From positions 1,612,001-1,676,000 of the forward strand of contig NC_092409.1 in assembly GCF_009017415.1 (NCBI RefSeq): a stretch of DNA of 64,000 nucleotides. The letters run 5' to 3'. Both the position numbers and the translations under genes were made by a program. How positions within the stretch are numbered: the first letter of the stretch is position 1; the number at the start of each line of letters is the position of its first letter. Source of the DNA: Aspergillus flavus. Its lineage: Eukaryota > Ascomycota > Eurotiomycetes > Eurotiales > Aspergillaceae. The notes under the pieces were generated by a model. That model made no database searches and had not been told where the DNA came from. It was given only the letters and a program-made list of their open reading frames with translations. This document shows, piece after piece, positions 47,213 through 58,403 of this stretch.

Positions 47213-48466
47213 TCACCATTCAATCCCAACCTTCCCTGCGACCTTCTCCGCAACATCTAAAAAGGCCTTCCTTCTAACGCTTCGATCCTGACTCTCCTCC
47301 GCAACAACCGTTGGCATGCCCCGATCGGCATCCTCGCAGACCCTGGCATCAAGCGGAATATCCCCCAGAAACTCAACCCCCAGCCTCTTACACTCAGCCA
47401 CAACACCCCAATCCTCCGCTTGATGAGAATGCTCCGACCCATCAATCTTATCACCATGTGAAAAGATCTTCGTCTGATGCCCACACTGCGGGCACGCGAA
47501 AAACGCCATATTCCTCACCATGCCTAGAACGGGGATATCCATCTTCTGGAACATCCCGAATCCCCTTACTGCATCTCGTAGAGCAATATCCTGCGGCGTG
47601 GACACGATCACCGCGCCGTCAACGATGATCTCCTGGCCAATCGTTAATTGGACGTCGCCTGTACCGGGGGGAAGGTCGAGGAAGAGAACGTCGAGGGGAC
47701 CCCAGGAGACCGAGTGGAGAAGTTGATGCATTGCTTTCGTGACCATGAGACCGCGCCAGGAGATGGGAGTTGTGTCCATGGGGATTGTGGAGGGGTCTTC
47801 GGGGGAGGGCGTCGGTTGCGGGAGGAGGTAGCCCATTGACATTGATTTTAGGCCGTAGTTTGTTAATGGGAGGAGGCAGTTCTCTGTGTTTCGGGTGGAT
47901 TGTTAGTATGGCTTTTGTTGGTTTGGGGGTGGGTGAGGTTGGGAATGTGATGCGCACTTTCGTCTAGTCGGGGTTCGCCTGAGAGGTTGAGGAGTGTGGG
48001 TATGGATGGGCCGAAGATGTCAGTGTCGAGGATTCCTGTTCTGATTCCGCGCCGTGCGAATGATAGTGCTAGGTTTACTGTTATGTTGTTATTGAGTTAG
48101 TATACTGAGTCCGTGTATACTGATATATCAAGAGGTAGTAGGTCATGGGATGACGTATATTTAAAGGAGTAGAGGGCCAATTAGTATGTCTGTAACGTAC
48201 CAGCAATTGTAGATTTCCCTACTCCACCCTTAGCAGATGAAACTGCGATAATCTTCTTCACATCGCGAATCTTGCGCTTCTCCGGTAACCCGCGGCGACG
48301 AGGAAATGAGGGCGGCGTGCCGGAGCGAGGAAGACCCTAGGGAGCAGGACATTAGTATCCAATCCGAATAGATCTGGAATATATAAGTATGTACTAGTGG
48401 GTTATCATGCTGCAAAGCACGAAAGGTTGAGAAAAACCTCTTCCGCAACATAGTTGAATGCATCAT
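47213..48466 (-). CDS. IND1: Mitochondrial P-loop ATPase for complex I Fe-S assembly (Ind1/NUBPL)
   Basis: Minus strand exons 48395-48466, 48201-48336, 47958-48077 and 47213-47883; 332 residues with all phases consistent. The N-terminus (MLRKRFFSTFRAL) is a mitochondrial presequence. Mrp/NBP35-family motifs: SSAKGGVGKST (deviant Walker A, about 60-67), TDIFGPSIP, LPPGTGDVQLT, STPQDIAL and NMAFFACPQCG, whose CPQC pair (about 240) binds the bridging Fe-S cluster in the dimer. Ind1/NUBPL delivers 4Fe-4S clusters to respiratory complex I. The family and role are well supported. The gene is divergent from BFR2 with a 256-bp shared upstream region. Confidence 0.94.
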
Positions 48467-48722
48467 TTTAGAACCTTCAAGGTCGATCGCAAAATGAAGT
48501 TCAACTTGCTTTCTGCCAATAAACCCACACCGATGTCATTCATATTGCCGGGAATAAACCCCCACCGCCGGAGTAATATACCCTACAAGCAAGCTCCGCA
48601 AGCTATTCGGGGACGTTAATCCGTCACCGCCTGCTAACTTTTCTACGGCAGAAAAATAAAAGTTGTTTAAAAAAAATTATCCGCAAACAATATTGATACC
48701 GGGACACGCAGATATATTCAAA
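48467..48722. promoter_or_regulatory. Shared divergent promoter of IND1 and BFR2
   Basis: A 256-bp interval separates the start codons of the two divergent housekeeping genes. It is AT-rich near BFR2, with an A-run at 48668-48677. Co-regulation is only an inference from the short distance. Confidence 0.5.
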
Positions 48723-50520
48723 ATGGGTCCCAAGTCTTTGGCGGAGCAAATTGCTGAATTGGAGGATCCGACTCCGAAAGGTGGGGAATTTTTGGCATTG
48801 TGTTCTGTGGCGTTGCGACGTTAACCGTTTTCTCTTTTTTGCGACAGATTTCGATCCGGAGGATTTGGAGCGCGGTGGCTCTGATAGTGAGGATGAGGGT
48901 GGTCGCGCTGCCGATTCAAGTGCCGGGAGGGAACATTATCAGGCTGTTGGGTGAGTTTGGATGTATTTTGTTTCTGTGCTGTCGGTGCTAATTGAATATA
49001 GCAAGGCGAAGCTTCGCAAGCAGGACCCGGTTGATCTAGGGAAACAATATGCCGGTGCACGAGTTAGCAGAGATGCGCTCGATGCTGATAGCGATGACGA
49101 TCCGTTCAAGGCCCGGTCTGGCGATGAGGAGGAGGGTAGCGAAGATGAGGATGAGGACGAGGACATGTCGGACGAGGGCGATGAGGAGCAACCGCAAAAA
49201 TCGAAGGCAGCTCAGAAGAAGGGCCATGGCGCAAGGATTGTTGATGACATGAGATCGGATGACTCGGAGGAGATTGGAAGCGACGAGGATTCGGAAGATT
49301 TTGACGAGGATGATATGGATGAGATGCCCTCTGACGGTGACGAAGACGAAGACGAAGACGAGGATGAAGATGAAGAGGATGATGACGAGGAGGACGATGA
49401 TGATGATGATGAGGAGGAGGAGGAGGAGGAGGAATCTTCTGCTCGTCGTGTGAAGTTCGCAAAAACCGCAAAATCAGATGATCGGGAAGAGCTGCGCAGA
49501 CTGATGGCTTCTGATCAGAAGACCATCACGGCCACCATATCCCAAGCTGCTAAAGCCGATGCGGTCAAAGGAAAGGCAGTTAAGCAGCAGCGTGCAACTT
49601 TCGATGCGCTCCTGAACACCCGTATCAAGCTGCAGAAGGGTCTCACCGCGATCAACCAGCTGTCCGTCGCAGCCAAAGAAGAGGAGGATCTCGATGGGGA
49701 AGCTATCAAGTCCGCCGAATCCGCCGCCTTAGCTCTCTGGTCTACTCTCGAAGACCTGCGCCTTGCCCTCGCAGACGCGCAGACTCAAGACGAATCGAAG
49801 AAGAGGAAGCGACCTTCCGCAGTTTCCCCAAGTACATCTACCGCTTCGTTGTGGAAGCGCATGGCGGATCTTGAGTCCGACTCGGTTGCCCACCGCCGAG
49901 CCATCCTTGATAAATGGTCGCTCAAGGTGCGCGGGTCTAACGCTACAATTCCTAACAGCCGTGGAAAACTCTTGGGCTCAGCCGCTAGCGGGCAACAGAG
50001 CATTACTGCTGTTCTAGATGCGCAGATTGCATCTGAAACTGATCGCGCTGCCAAGCGCGCGCGTACAGCGAATGGTAACTCTACTGATGAGGACCAAGAG
50101 CCTATCTACGACGATACCATCTTCTATCAGTCACTTCTCCGGGACCTCGTTGAGCAGCGCATGTCGTCGTCCGATGCTATCACCAACGGCGTCGATACAT
50201 TGCATATTCAGCTGCCTTCTCGTGGTCTTTCTATTCACCCTGTGACCGGAATGCGCAAGGACAAAGTTAAGAGGGATGTGGATACACGTGCGTCGAAGGG
50301 ACGGAAGATGCGCTTTGATGTCCATGAGAAGCTGCAGAACTTTATGGCACCAGAAGATCGAGGCACATGGACTACCCATGCCCGAGAGGAGTTCTTTGCT
50401 TCTCTCCTCGGAAAAACGGCAAGTGGGATGCTACGAGAGGGTGATGATGAGGATGCTAGTGCTGCTGAAGAAAGTGACTCGGATCGTGAGGAGGGCGGAT
50501 TGAAACTTTTCCGGAGTTAG
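48723..50520 (+). CDS. BFR2: BFR2/AATF-family SSU processome protein
   Basis: Exons 48723-48780, 48848-48950 and 49002-50520 give 559 residues. The protein starts MGPKSLAEQIAELEDPTPK; DFDPEDLERG follows the first join. A long acidic region (49100-49435) has Asp/Glu runs. The AATF region (ELRRLMASDQKTI, ATFDALLNTRIKLQKGL) and the C-terminal TRAUB region (DTRASKGRKMRFDVHEKLQN, FMAPED, FFASLLG) follow. BFR2 is a nucleolar component of early 18S rRNA processing. All joins are canonical and in phase. Confidence 0.94.
49325..49435 (+). repeat. GAN triplet tract (acidic run)
   Basis: GAC/GAT/GAA/GAG codon repeats within BFR2. The antisense reading gives spurious Ser- or His-rich frames. Confidence 0.85.
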
Positions 50521-51742
50521 AAATGCGTGAATCTTGTAAAGAGATGTTGAATCAGTATATACTTAGGCTATCCAAAAAGGGTTTTTAGACATATTGTTGT
50601 CTTTTGTTTTTCAATTGAGTGCTCAGTCCTCGCCATTTAAGCAGAAAGGCAGCATGAACAAAGTGGTTTCATCCATGACCACTTTTCCTGGAGTGTTTAA
50701 CATTATAATCACCCATTGCCCTTTTCAAAGCGATGGCATCATTGCGATCACTGTGGTACTTTACCATTTCATTCGATTGGACCTAGATTCAAACATTGTG
50801 TATAATCTTCAACGAGCACTCTCCCCTTTACAGGATGCTATCTACCCGGGCACCAAGAGAAACACCAGTAGTACCAACCGGCCAGGCCCTACTGCAGTTA
50901 ATCTAGTACATCGCCCTAGTAATGGACACAATCACATACACATCCGCGGTCCAAATTACACCAAAAGCACATGAAAACATCGTTATTAAACGGCCGCGAA
51001 CAATAAAGTATCGATGCAGATCACTAAGGCTCACCCCGGTCATTCTTCCCGTCCCTGGCGGCCCATGCACCAAATCCTCCGTCGCATTGGCTTTAGTGTC
51101 CACCCTCTTAACCCCCAGGTGTTCAAGCTAGATTGCCATACCCGGCGGGATCCAGTCGGACATCCGAATGGTCACAATCAATCAATTGAAATGTGGGGGT
51201 GTATGCTTTGGGGAACGCCAATCAAGCCGTCTTTTTAAGGCACAGTCACTACTAGTAGGTACTAATAATATAGGCCGTAAATTAAGGTACGGTACGGAGT
51301 CCCTAGGGGCGTTCTCAGATCCTCCGTTGGTAGTGGTGGGAATGGTAACGTCCTGTCTCGGGATAATTAATATGTAGAATATTAAGACTACATTAGGGTA
51401 TCGGTGAATCTGTAAGTGCCTACGGGTAATAACGGATTTGACCTTTTAGCCGTGGTCAAGTTGTTGAGCATTTATCCTAGGTTGGTGTCTGTTGAGTATT
51501 GTCTATTGTATGCAGTTTTTGATAGGTGTTATAGCTGTATCGCACCCATCTGATATTGTTTTACGATGTATCTTTGGTTCGCCGTTTACAGGAAAATAGA
51601 ATGTAGCTCCCTCAGGCCATACACATATAAAAAATCTCTACGTTCAGGTATATACATTAAGAGAAACAGAAGACTAAAGATAAAAAAAGATATCCTTTTG
51701 CCATGTCATAAATTACAGTCATGGAGACACCATATATCATCC
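50521..51742. other. Intergenic, left border of the proposed RiPP cluster
   Basis: About 1.2 kb with a TACGGAGT element near 51293. A minus-strand frame at 50903-51103 contains a hydrophobic stretch but no family motif. No gene supported. Confidence 0.45.
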
Positions 51743-53034
51743 TCAAGATTCAGCGCCCCTCTCGACAAGGTTGATCGTGTCTAACTCATTGATCGTGTCC
51801 GGAATCCTCTTATGGTTTCGGGCGGATCGACCGCTCTGTCTCGAGGAGCTGTAGGGTTCGTAGGACTTGGAGCCAAAGGTCATAGGCCTGCCTCGGATAA
51901 TGATCCACAGTGGACGCAACGTCGGAAGACAGGCAAGGATGACAGCGAGCGAGATTTCGATATTCGTCCAGAAAAAGACCGGAGAGGTATAGTCTACCAC
52001 CGTACATTAGCAACCACTTCGGAGGCGGAGTTGGCCACTTACATGTTTCGTCGTTGTAGTGCTCCATAAAGGTAGTTCCAACATGGAAGTACATGGCCAT
52101 GCGAGTAATGCTGATTGCGATGACACTTAACCTCCAGTGGTTAGCTTGGATGAGGATCGTCAAATGGAATAGACTCGTAGGAGAGGGAATCATACGCTGC
52201 ACCCATAATGAACATGCCTGCAACGGCCAATCTCTGCTTCATGGGCAAGCGGAGCTTGAAGACTAGAGGCAAAGGCAGCACCAGGATGATAACATCGATG
52301 ATCACGTCGGTGATGCATGATGCATACCACATAGAAACGCTATCGATACACTTGTTGCCATAGAATGGCTCGACTAGGGGTGTCACGGGATAGCAAGTGA
52401 AGAGGTTGCTGAAGAAGAAGGATATCGTCCAGGCACCCGTGATGCCTAACAAGACCGCCGAGACATGCTTAAATATACGAGACACCGAGAAGATCCCCCG
52501 AAGCAGCACGAGGAGCGACAGTTTTGTGAGGCCCAAACCAATGACGGCCATCAATTGACTGGCAAACTTGCACTATCCGACACAATATTGGATCAGCTGG
52601 CCATTCAAACCTTGTGACAACTATCCCCTATCCGAACATACCTTTTCATAGGTGAGAAACCGAGGGTCGTTTAGAAGTGGTTGTCCATCGGGTCCTGTTG
52701 TCTGATGCTGTCCCAGCTGGCCATCGATCGCACCTGCATGAAGCGTGAGCCACTATCATCATCTCGCCCACCGGGGGATAGGCGAGATAAAGTACCTATA
52801 AGTTGTGTGATTGAACATGCGACTGAAAAAGCCTAGAATCCGTTAGATTGTAACATGATACACATATGTATATCCACGTACCAGTGCCCCAAAAATCAGG
52901 TAGTCATCCCATTGCACACCTCCACGCGAAATCCACTTGGCCCAGACCCGAAGATTTACGAAGATACACGGGAGAATTAGGAACGTAATTCCCAGCGCGA
53001 TCATTTGCGTTTTCGAATAAGAATCAATCGCCAT
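51743..53034 (-). CDS. Fungal rhodopsin-domain integral membrane protein
   Basis: Six minus-strand exons: 52882-53034, 52796-52832, 52642-52733, 52196-52572, 52043-52131 and 51743-51993; 332 residues, all phases agree. It has about seven membrane helices. The first is IALGITFLILPCIFVNLRVW, followed by WDDYLIFGAL, which is diagnostic of the fungal rhodopsin-like (PTH11-related) domain; then CKFASQLMAVIGLGLTKLSL, MWYASCITDVIIDVIILVLP (the S-x-x-D-x-x-I core) and FWTNIEISLAVILACLPTLR. There is no CFEM domain. These proteins are often found in secondary-metabolite clusters, but their function is rarely known. The C-terminus is Ser/Arg-rich and cytoplasmic. Confidence 0.87.
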
Positions 53035-53767
53035 GATGGTGGTAGTAGTAGTGAGTCGCTGAGATGGACATTCATTGAGGCCCGCAGTTGCGCATGGAGG
53101 AGTATAAATGCAAGATAATCCACCATCTCCTCGTGAGATAAGACTGCAGCTAACGTCAACACCTGCAGCACTCACTACTGAACCCCCCCTCCACACGTTC
53201 AAGAGGAGTCGAGCAAACCAAAGGAGTCGACCAGTTGTACTATACGGTACGGTACGGACTTTGACAGCAACAATACAGCAACGCAGGGACTCAATGTCCA
53301 AGCGACCAAGTAGTGCGCTAGGGCATGACCCCTGCCGCCATAAATTAGTTGCAGGCCAAAGGTAACAGTGCTTATATTACTCCGGTAAGCCAACCCCTCT
53401 GGGAAAGATCGCCAATCACAATTCGGAGTACACCGTGGTTCCTGATCGCAGAGACCCATGGTAATGTACATTACACTATCTGAGTTGTTGGTGTCAATGC
53501 TGCCACCCGTGGGCTGATTTGATCGTCTGCGAAGCTCTGTCTGACGGTTCCTGTCGTACTTTATAGTGGAGAACAGGATAGCGTAGGGGCAATTTTACCT
53601 AGGTAGCACTGAAAGCGAGTTGAACGAGTCGTCATGCAACATAAGGGAGTTCTAAGCTTCAAGTTTAGGGGTAGTGGCTTTCAAAAGGTGGCTGTATAAA
53701 ATACTCGACAAGCCTGACCTGCTCATACCGCCTGTCACTCCCCTTGTACTCTGTCCCTGCCGACCTC
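53035..53767. other. Divergent promoter region
   Basis: Spacer between the rhodopsin-domain gene (-) and the FAD oxidase (+). It contains a direct repeat of GGTAC at 53246-53257 (CGGTACGGTACGGACT). No gene seen. Confidence 0.5.
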
Positions 53768-55351
53768 ATGGCGACTTTAATTGTGTCCCTGCTTCTGACT
53801 CTTCTCGCCCGTGAGGTCCTTGGACTATCCCCGGTGCGTGTCTCCCATGAGCTGGGGCCTCACTTATCTCCATCAGCTTTGATTACTGGTGCAAACACAA
53901 CTGCGTATCCGCGTTGGAGCGAGTTTGATGCTCCTCAGCCCGGAGTTGTGGTGACCGTGGCTACGGAGCAGGATGTAGCCAGAACAGTACGTTGTCCTCC
54001 CTCTTTGCCTTTTCCTCCCTTCTTTTATCCCCCTGCCGCGATACGATGGTTGTTCATATCTCACGCCAAGCACTCAACAGGTGCACTACTGCACGTCCAA
54101 TGGCATTCCATTTCTGGCTCAAAATGGAGGACATGGCTGGGCAAATACATTCCACCTGGGAACGGACGGACTTCTGATCAATATTAAACAACTAAACACG
54201 ATCGATTTTAGTGATAACAAGACGGAAGTCACGGTCGGGGGAGGAGTTGAGATCTCGGAGATGATTGCGGCTGCCTCCAAGAATGGTGCCCTCGTCCAGA
54301 CTGGTAACTGTAACTGTGTTGGAGCTCTGGGTGCTACTTTAGGGGGTGGATATGGAAACCTCATGGGTCTGATGGGCTTAGGAGTCGATAACGTCCTGTC
54401 GCTCAACGTGGTTATGGCCGATGGTCGCTTGCACACCATCACTCCCAAGGATCGGGATCTCTGGTGGGCGATGCTCGGTGCTGGCCCTAACTTTGGAATT
54501 GTCACGTCTGCAAAATTGAAAGCGCACCCAGTCGCACCTTCGGGCCAAACCGCCTGGTTTGGACAACTAATCTACACCGCAGACAAGGTCGAAGCTGTAG
54601 TGGAGGCCATCGACAACATCACTCTAGAGCCGAAAATGAATCTTTTCCTATACTACATGAATAGTGGCTCTCCGGACTACACACCTATGCTCGTTGTCAC
54701 GCCATTTTACTACGGAACTGAGGCGGAAGGAAGAGCTGCATTCGCAACCTTCCTGGACCTTAGTCCGACGGAGGACACTACGACCGAACTTCAATACCCG
54801 CACTGGAATGATGGGGCGGCGGGATTCTGCACCAAGGGTGGGTATAAACCGGCATATACTGTTGGTCTTGCTCGGATGAACCCCAGCACCTGGAAAGAGG
54901 TTTGGGATGAGTATGTCTCGTATATTGCGCAGAATGGCACCGGCAGCAGCCTGATTCTCATGGAAGCATATTCTCTGGAGAAAGCTCGCTCCGTACCGGA
55001 GTCATCTACTGCCTTTGCATTGAGAAACAAGGTCAACTTCAATGCGGTTGTTATCCCATGGTACTATGATACCAGCCTTCGTTCGGGCGCCGAAGCGTTC
55101 GGCTCCAAGATTCGTGACCTCTGGCGCTCTACTGATGAGCTTGACTCCCCCGCCACGTACGTTCTTATTTCTTTCTTTCATGTTCTTCCTTTCTCCCAAT
55201 CTTCCGGCTAATTGATTTATACAGGTACATCAACTTCGCTCATGGGGATGAGGATTTGACCTCGATCTATGGTGCGAATGTGGACCGGCTCAAGGCTATC
55301 AAGGCGCGAGTGGATCCAGGAGATGTTTTCAATCAATGGTTTAATCTGTGA
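53768..55351 (+). CDS. Secreted BBE-type FAD-linked oxidase
   Basis: Exons 53768-53986, 54081-55156 and 55225-55351 give 473 residues. The start at 53768 gives a signal peptide (MATLIVSLLLTLLAREVLG). FAD_binding_4 motifs: YPRWSEFDAPQPG, AQNGGHGWAN (His for 8-alpha FAD linkage) and GNCNCVGALGATLGGGYG (Cys for 6-S linkage), so bicovalent FAD is likely. The BBE C-terminal motif YINFAHGDEDLTSIYG with RVDPGDVFNQWFNL closes the protein. Relatives oxidise alcohols, amines or C-C bonds in secondary metabolism and often cyclise peptides or alkaloids. It sits in the proposed RiPP cluster; its substrate is unknown. Confidence 0.92.
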
Positions 55352-55567
55352 AAGCCGGGTGCTATATCATACTTGTATACTACTACCTAAGGTGATGTAG
55401 AGTAGACCTTACTGTCGCTTAGAGGAAAAGAATATGAATAGATCGCATGTATAATTTGTCCTCACTGAATCTGTTTCTACATATCTCCTTTCGCTCCCCG
55501 AGGCAAAAACTACTCTGGTAGTATTTGGATCATTCTAGGCCACTGCTATAGTGTAAATCATCCTCCA

Positions 55568-56380
55568 TTACCACGGTACAATACCCTGAGGGCCATGAAC
55601 CCTTCCCGGCTGGTCATCCTTCTCTCCTTTCACGACCGAGGCGATAATCTGCGCCCCAACCTCCGGCTCTGTCGCGCCCATTCTGCGCAACGCGTCCGCA
55701 TCTCCAATGACATCAGTTGCACAGAATCCCGGATCCGCACCCAGGACTTTAACGCTCTTCAACTTCATATGGTACTGCACTAGTAACATATTGAGTGCAG
55801 CTTTGGCTACGCGATGTTCCGTGGCATGTGTGCCACCGTGCGGGGAGTTCGGATCGAGATTATATGTCATTGACCCATTGGAAGAGCTCACAAAGACCAA
55901 CCGGGGGTTAGTAGACTTCAGGAGTAGAGGAAGCAGCGCTTCTGTCAGACTTGCCGCACCCGTGACGTTGGTCTCAAGAGTAAGCCGCAGGGCATCACGG
56001 ACAGCCTCTTGGTTGAGGAGATAGATGCCTGCATTATTGACGAGCACGTCCAGATGGCCGAAGTCCGATTCAATACGTGCTTTTGCGTCATCAACGGACT
56101 GATCGTCCGTTACGTCTAGCTGGATCGTTGACACGGTGCCGTGGATGCCAGGCAGGGTGCGGAGAGAGTCGGCTGCTGCATCGCCCTTCGAGCAGTCTCG
56201 ACTACCGATGATAATGTGGTAGTTGCCTGACAGAAGTAGATTTTTGGCTGTCTCGTAGCCGAGACCCCGGTTTGCGCCTGGAATTTGTTGATGATAAGTT
56301 TTGTTCATGTAAACTATGCCAATCTTAGAGAAAAGCGGTAGAGACGTACCAGAGATGAGGACAATTGATTGTGGTGCCAT
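55568..56380 (-). CDS. Short-chain dehydrogenase/reductase with Tyr-to-His change
   Basis: Minus strand exons 56350-56380 and 55568-56277, with a 72-nt intron, give 246 residues. The intron stays open in frame, so an unspliced reading looks like a 270-residue protein with a damaged cofactor loop; splicing restores SGANRGLGYETA. Other motifs: LDVTDDQS, VLVNNAGIYLL, and the Ser region FVSSSNGS. The usual YxxxK is here HRVAK: the catalytic Tyr position holds His, while Lys is kept. The enzyme may be inactive, retuned, or a non-canonical SDR. It is divergent from the GMC gene. Confidence 0.88.
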   Translation of the reverse strand: MAPQSIVLISGTSLPLFSKIGIVYMNKTYHQQIPGANRGLGYETAKNLLLSGNYHIIIGSRDCSKGDAAADSLRTLPGIHGTVSTIQLDVTDDQSVDDAKARIESDFGHLDVLVNNAGIYLLNQEAVRDALRLTLETNVTGAASLTEALLPLLLKSTNPRLVFVSSSNGSMTYNLDPNSPHGGTHATEHRVAKAALNMLLVQYHMKLKSVKVLGADPGFCATDVIGDADALRRMGATEPEVGAQIIASVVKGEKDDQPGRVHGPQGIVPW

Positions 56381-56729
56381 CGATATGGCTAGAGCTTTTT
56401 CGCCTCGAGTAAACAGGGGTAAATGTCGGCCTTGAAGTCGGATGAGCCCTCCTGCCCAAGATATACCTGCGATCGGATGCTGTAGGGTAGGGTAATTTCC
56501 CTGCCATATTTATCCGTGTCTGAGCTATAAAGACATTCCGCCGATCGAAAGCATCGGGGCTTATCATTGAGTCTGTTCCCGTCAGACTAACAGGGATGGT
56601 AAGATTTCATATAGTAAGCAATAACCATTCCTGTAGTAGTGGCTTGGAAGTTTAGGCCTCCAATCTACCCCTCTTATTTCCTCGACAATCTGGCTTCTAC
56701 TATTCTACGCAACTACAACCACATCAGCT
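56381..56729. promoter_or_regulatory. Divergent promoter between SDR and GMC genes
   Basis: 349-bp interval between divergent start codons. Consistent with coordinated expression of the two oxidoreductases, which is an inference. Confidence 0.45.
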
Positions 56730-58403
56730 ATGGGATCAATAGCATTAGAGGCGGATTACATTATTGTGGGCGGCGGACTGGCTGGGTGCGCGGTCGCCTC
56801 ACGCCTGAAGCAACGCAGCCCATCCCTCGACATTCTCATTCTCGAGGCAGGCAGTGACCCTTCCAGCAACCCCAACACACAATCCTTCACGGGTGCCTTC
56901 TCGCTCCTTGGCTCTGATCTCGATTGGACCTATAGCACCGAGCCCCAGAAGAATACGGGCAATCGAGTGCACACTATCCATAGCGGGAAGGCCCTGGGAG
57001 GAGGAAGTGTAGTGAATTTCGGTGGCTGGAGTCGCGGGGATGCGACCGACTACGATGACTGGGCCAGAATAGTCGGAGACCAGCGATGGAGCTACGACGG
57101 CTTACTTCCGTACTTTCGCAGGTCGGAGTCGTTCTTCGACTCTAATGCAGACCCCAAGCAACACGGATTTGAGGGACCTATTCATGTCACTTCGGTCTCT
57201 GCCAGTGACCCCAACAGACGGTATCCTCTTCGGGAGCCAATCAAGGATGCTTGGAACGAGATTGGGGTTCAATATAACCCTGATGGCTGCTCTGGAAATT
57301 TATCTGGTATCAGTGAATTCTTAGAGACCTGGCGCGACGGAAAGCGTCAAGCAGCACACCAAGTGTACAGCTTGGAAGGTGTGCAGCTGCTTACGGAAGC
57401 TATTGTTCACCGAGTCGAATTTACGGACGGCGCCCAGAATGGACAGAAGACTGTTTCCGCGGTACTTCTGTCGGATGGCCGGCGCTTCAATGCACGTAAG
57501 GAGGTCATTCTGGCAGCCGGTACTCTCCGGACACCCCAGGTCCTCATGCTATCAGGAATTGGACCAACCGATATACTATCCCATCACGCGATCCCAATTA
57601 TCATCGATGCGCCAGAAGTCGGTAAAAACCTGAATGATCACTTTGCGCTCTACCAGTTATACAAGTTACGCAATCCAGAGCGCGGGCTCGCCCTGGGTAG
57701 TCCCGTCCTCTCAGATCCCGCCTTTATGAAGGGCTTTCCTGGAGACTGGGTTGTTAACCAGGACGTACCGGCGGATATTTTGGGGGCAGCAGTGCGTAAT
57801 GATAACGTGCGATTCGGCTCCCCTACAGACGAATCTTTCTTGAGACCTGGGCGACCGCTCGTGGAAACTCTAGTTGCCTATGCTCCGGCTGGTGTACCCG
57901 GAGTTCCCATGGATGGCAGTTTTATCATGACCTCGGTCATGTTGCTCGCTTCAACATCCCGTGGAACCGTCAGCATTCGGTCGCCATTGCCCACGGACCC
58001 TCCCCTGGTCGACTCTAACTACTTTGACACAGAAGCCGATCGTGTTACATTGATCCACGGCAGTCGGCGCACGATGCAGGCTCTGCTGGATACGTCCGCT
58101 TTAGCGGATTATATCGAGACTGAAGTGCCTCCCCCGGGAATGCCAGCTTTATCATCTCGATCATCGGACGACGAATTCGAGGCCCGGATCCGGGCGACTG
58201 GTCTGGCTCACCATCATCCAGCAGGTACAACCGCCATGGGCAAGGTAGTCGGTCCAGACCTTCGTGTCTTTGGCGTTCATAATCTTCGCATCGTAGATGC
58301 GAGTATACTGCCGCTGAGTATCGGTGGCCACCCGCAGGCGACCCTTTATGCAGTTGCCGAGCAGGCTGCAGACATTATTCTCGGGGCCGACGCCCAGGCA
58401 TGA
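56730..58403 (+). CDS. GMC-family FAD oxidoreductase
   Basis: A single exon of 557 codons. Landmarks: YIIVGGGLAGCAVASRL (dinucleotide-binding loop), ILEAG, GKALGGGSVVNFGGW (GMC signature 1), AAGTLRTPQVLMLSGIGP (GMC signature 2), and the active site LAHHHPAGTTAMG with GGHPQATLYAVAE, giving a His-His pair. There is no signal peptide, so it is probably cytosolic. GMC enzymes oxidise alcohols, including aryl and sugar alcohols, and several act in secondary-metabolite pathways. The cluster position suggests a tailoring role. Confidence 0.93.
   Translation: MGSIALEADYIIVGGGLAGCAVASRLKQRSPSLDILILEAGSDPSSNPNTQSFTGAFSLLGSDLDWTYSTEPQKNTGNRVHTIHSGKALGGGSVVNFGGWSRGDATDYDDWARIVGDQRWSYDGLLPYFRRSESFFDSNADPKQHGFEGPIHVTSVSASDPNRRYPLREPIKDAWNEIGVQYNPDGCSGNLSGISEFLETWRDGKRQAAHQVYSLEGVQLLTEAIVHRVEFTDGAQNGQKTVSAVLLSDGRRFNARKEVILAAGTLRTPQVLMLSGIGPTDILSHHAIPIIIDAPEVGKNLNDHFALYQLYKLRNPERGLALGSPVLSDPAFMKGFPGDWVVNQDVPADILGAAVRNDNVRFGSPTDESFLRPGRPLVETLVAYAPAGVPGVPMDGSFIMTSVMLLASTSRGTVSIRSPLPTDPPLVDSNYFDTEADRVTLIHGSRRTMQALLDTSALADYIETEVPPPGMPALSSRSSDDEFEARIRATGLAHHHPAGTTAMGKVVGPDLRVFGVHNLRIVDASILPLSIGGHPQATLYAVAEQAADIILGADAQA

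Noticed and set aside
48939..49471. Ser- and His-rich antisense frames over BFR2
   Set aside because: Mirror of the acidic codon tract.
50903..51103. Minus-strand frame with a hydrophobic stretch near the RiPP cluster border
   Set aside because: No family motif or splice partners; too short to support.
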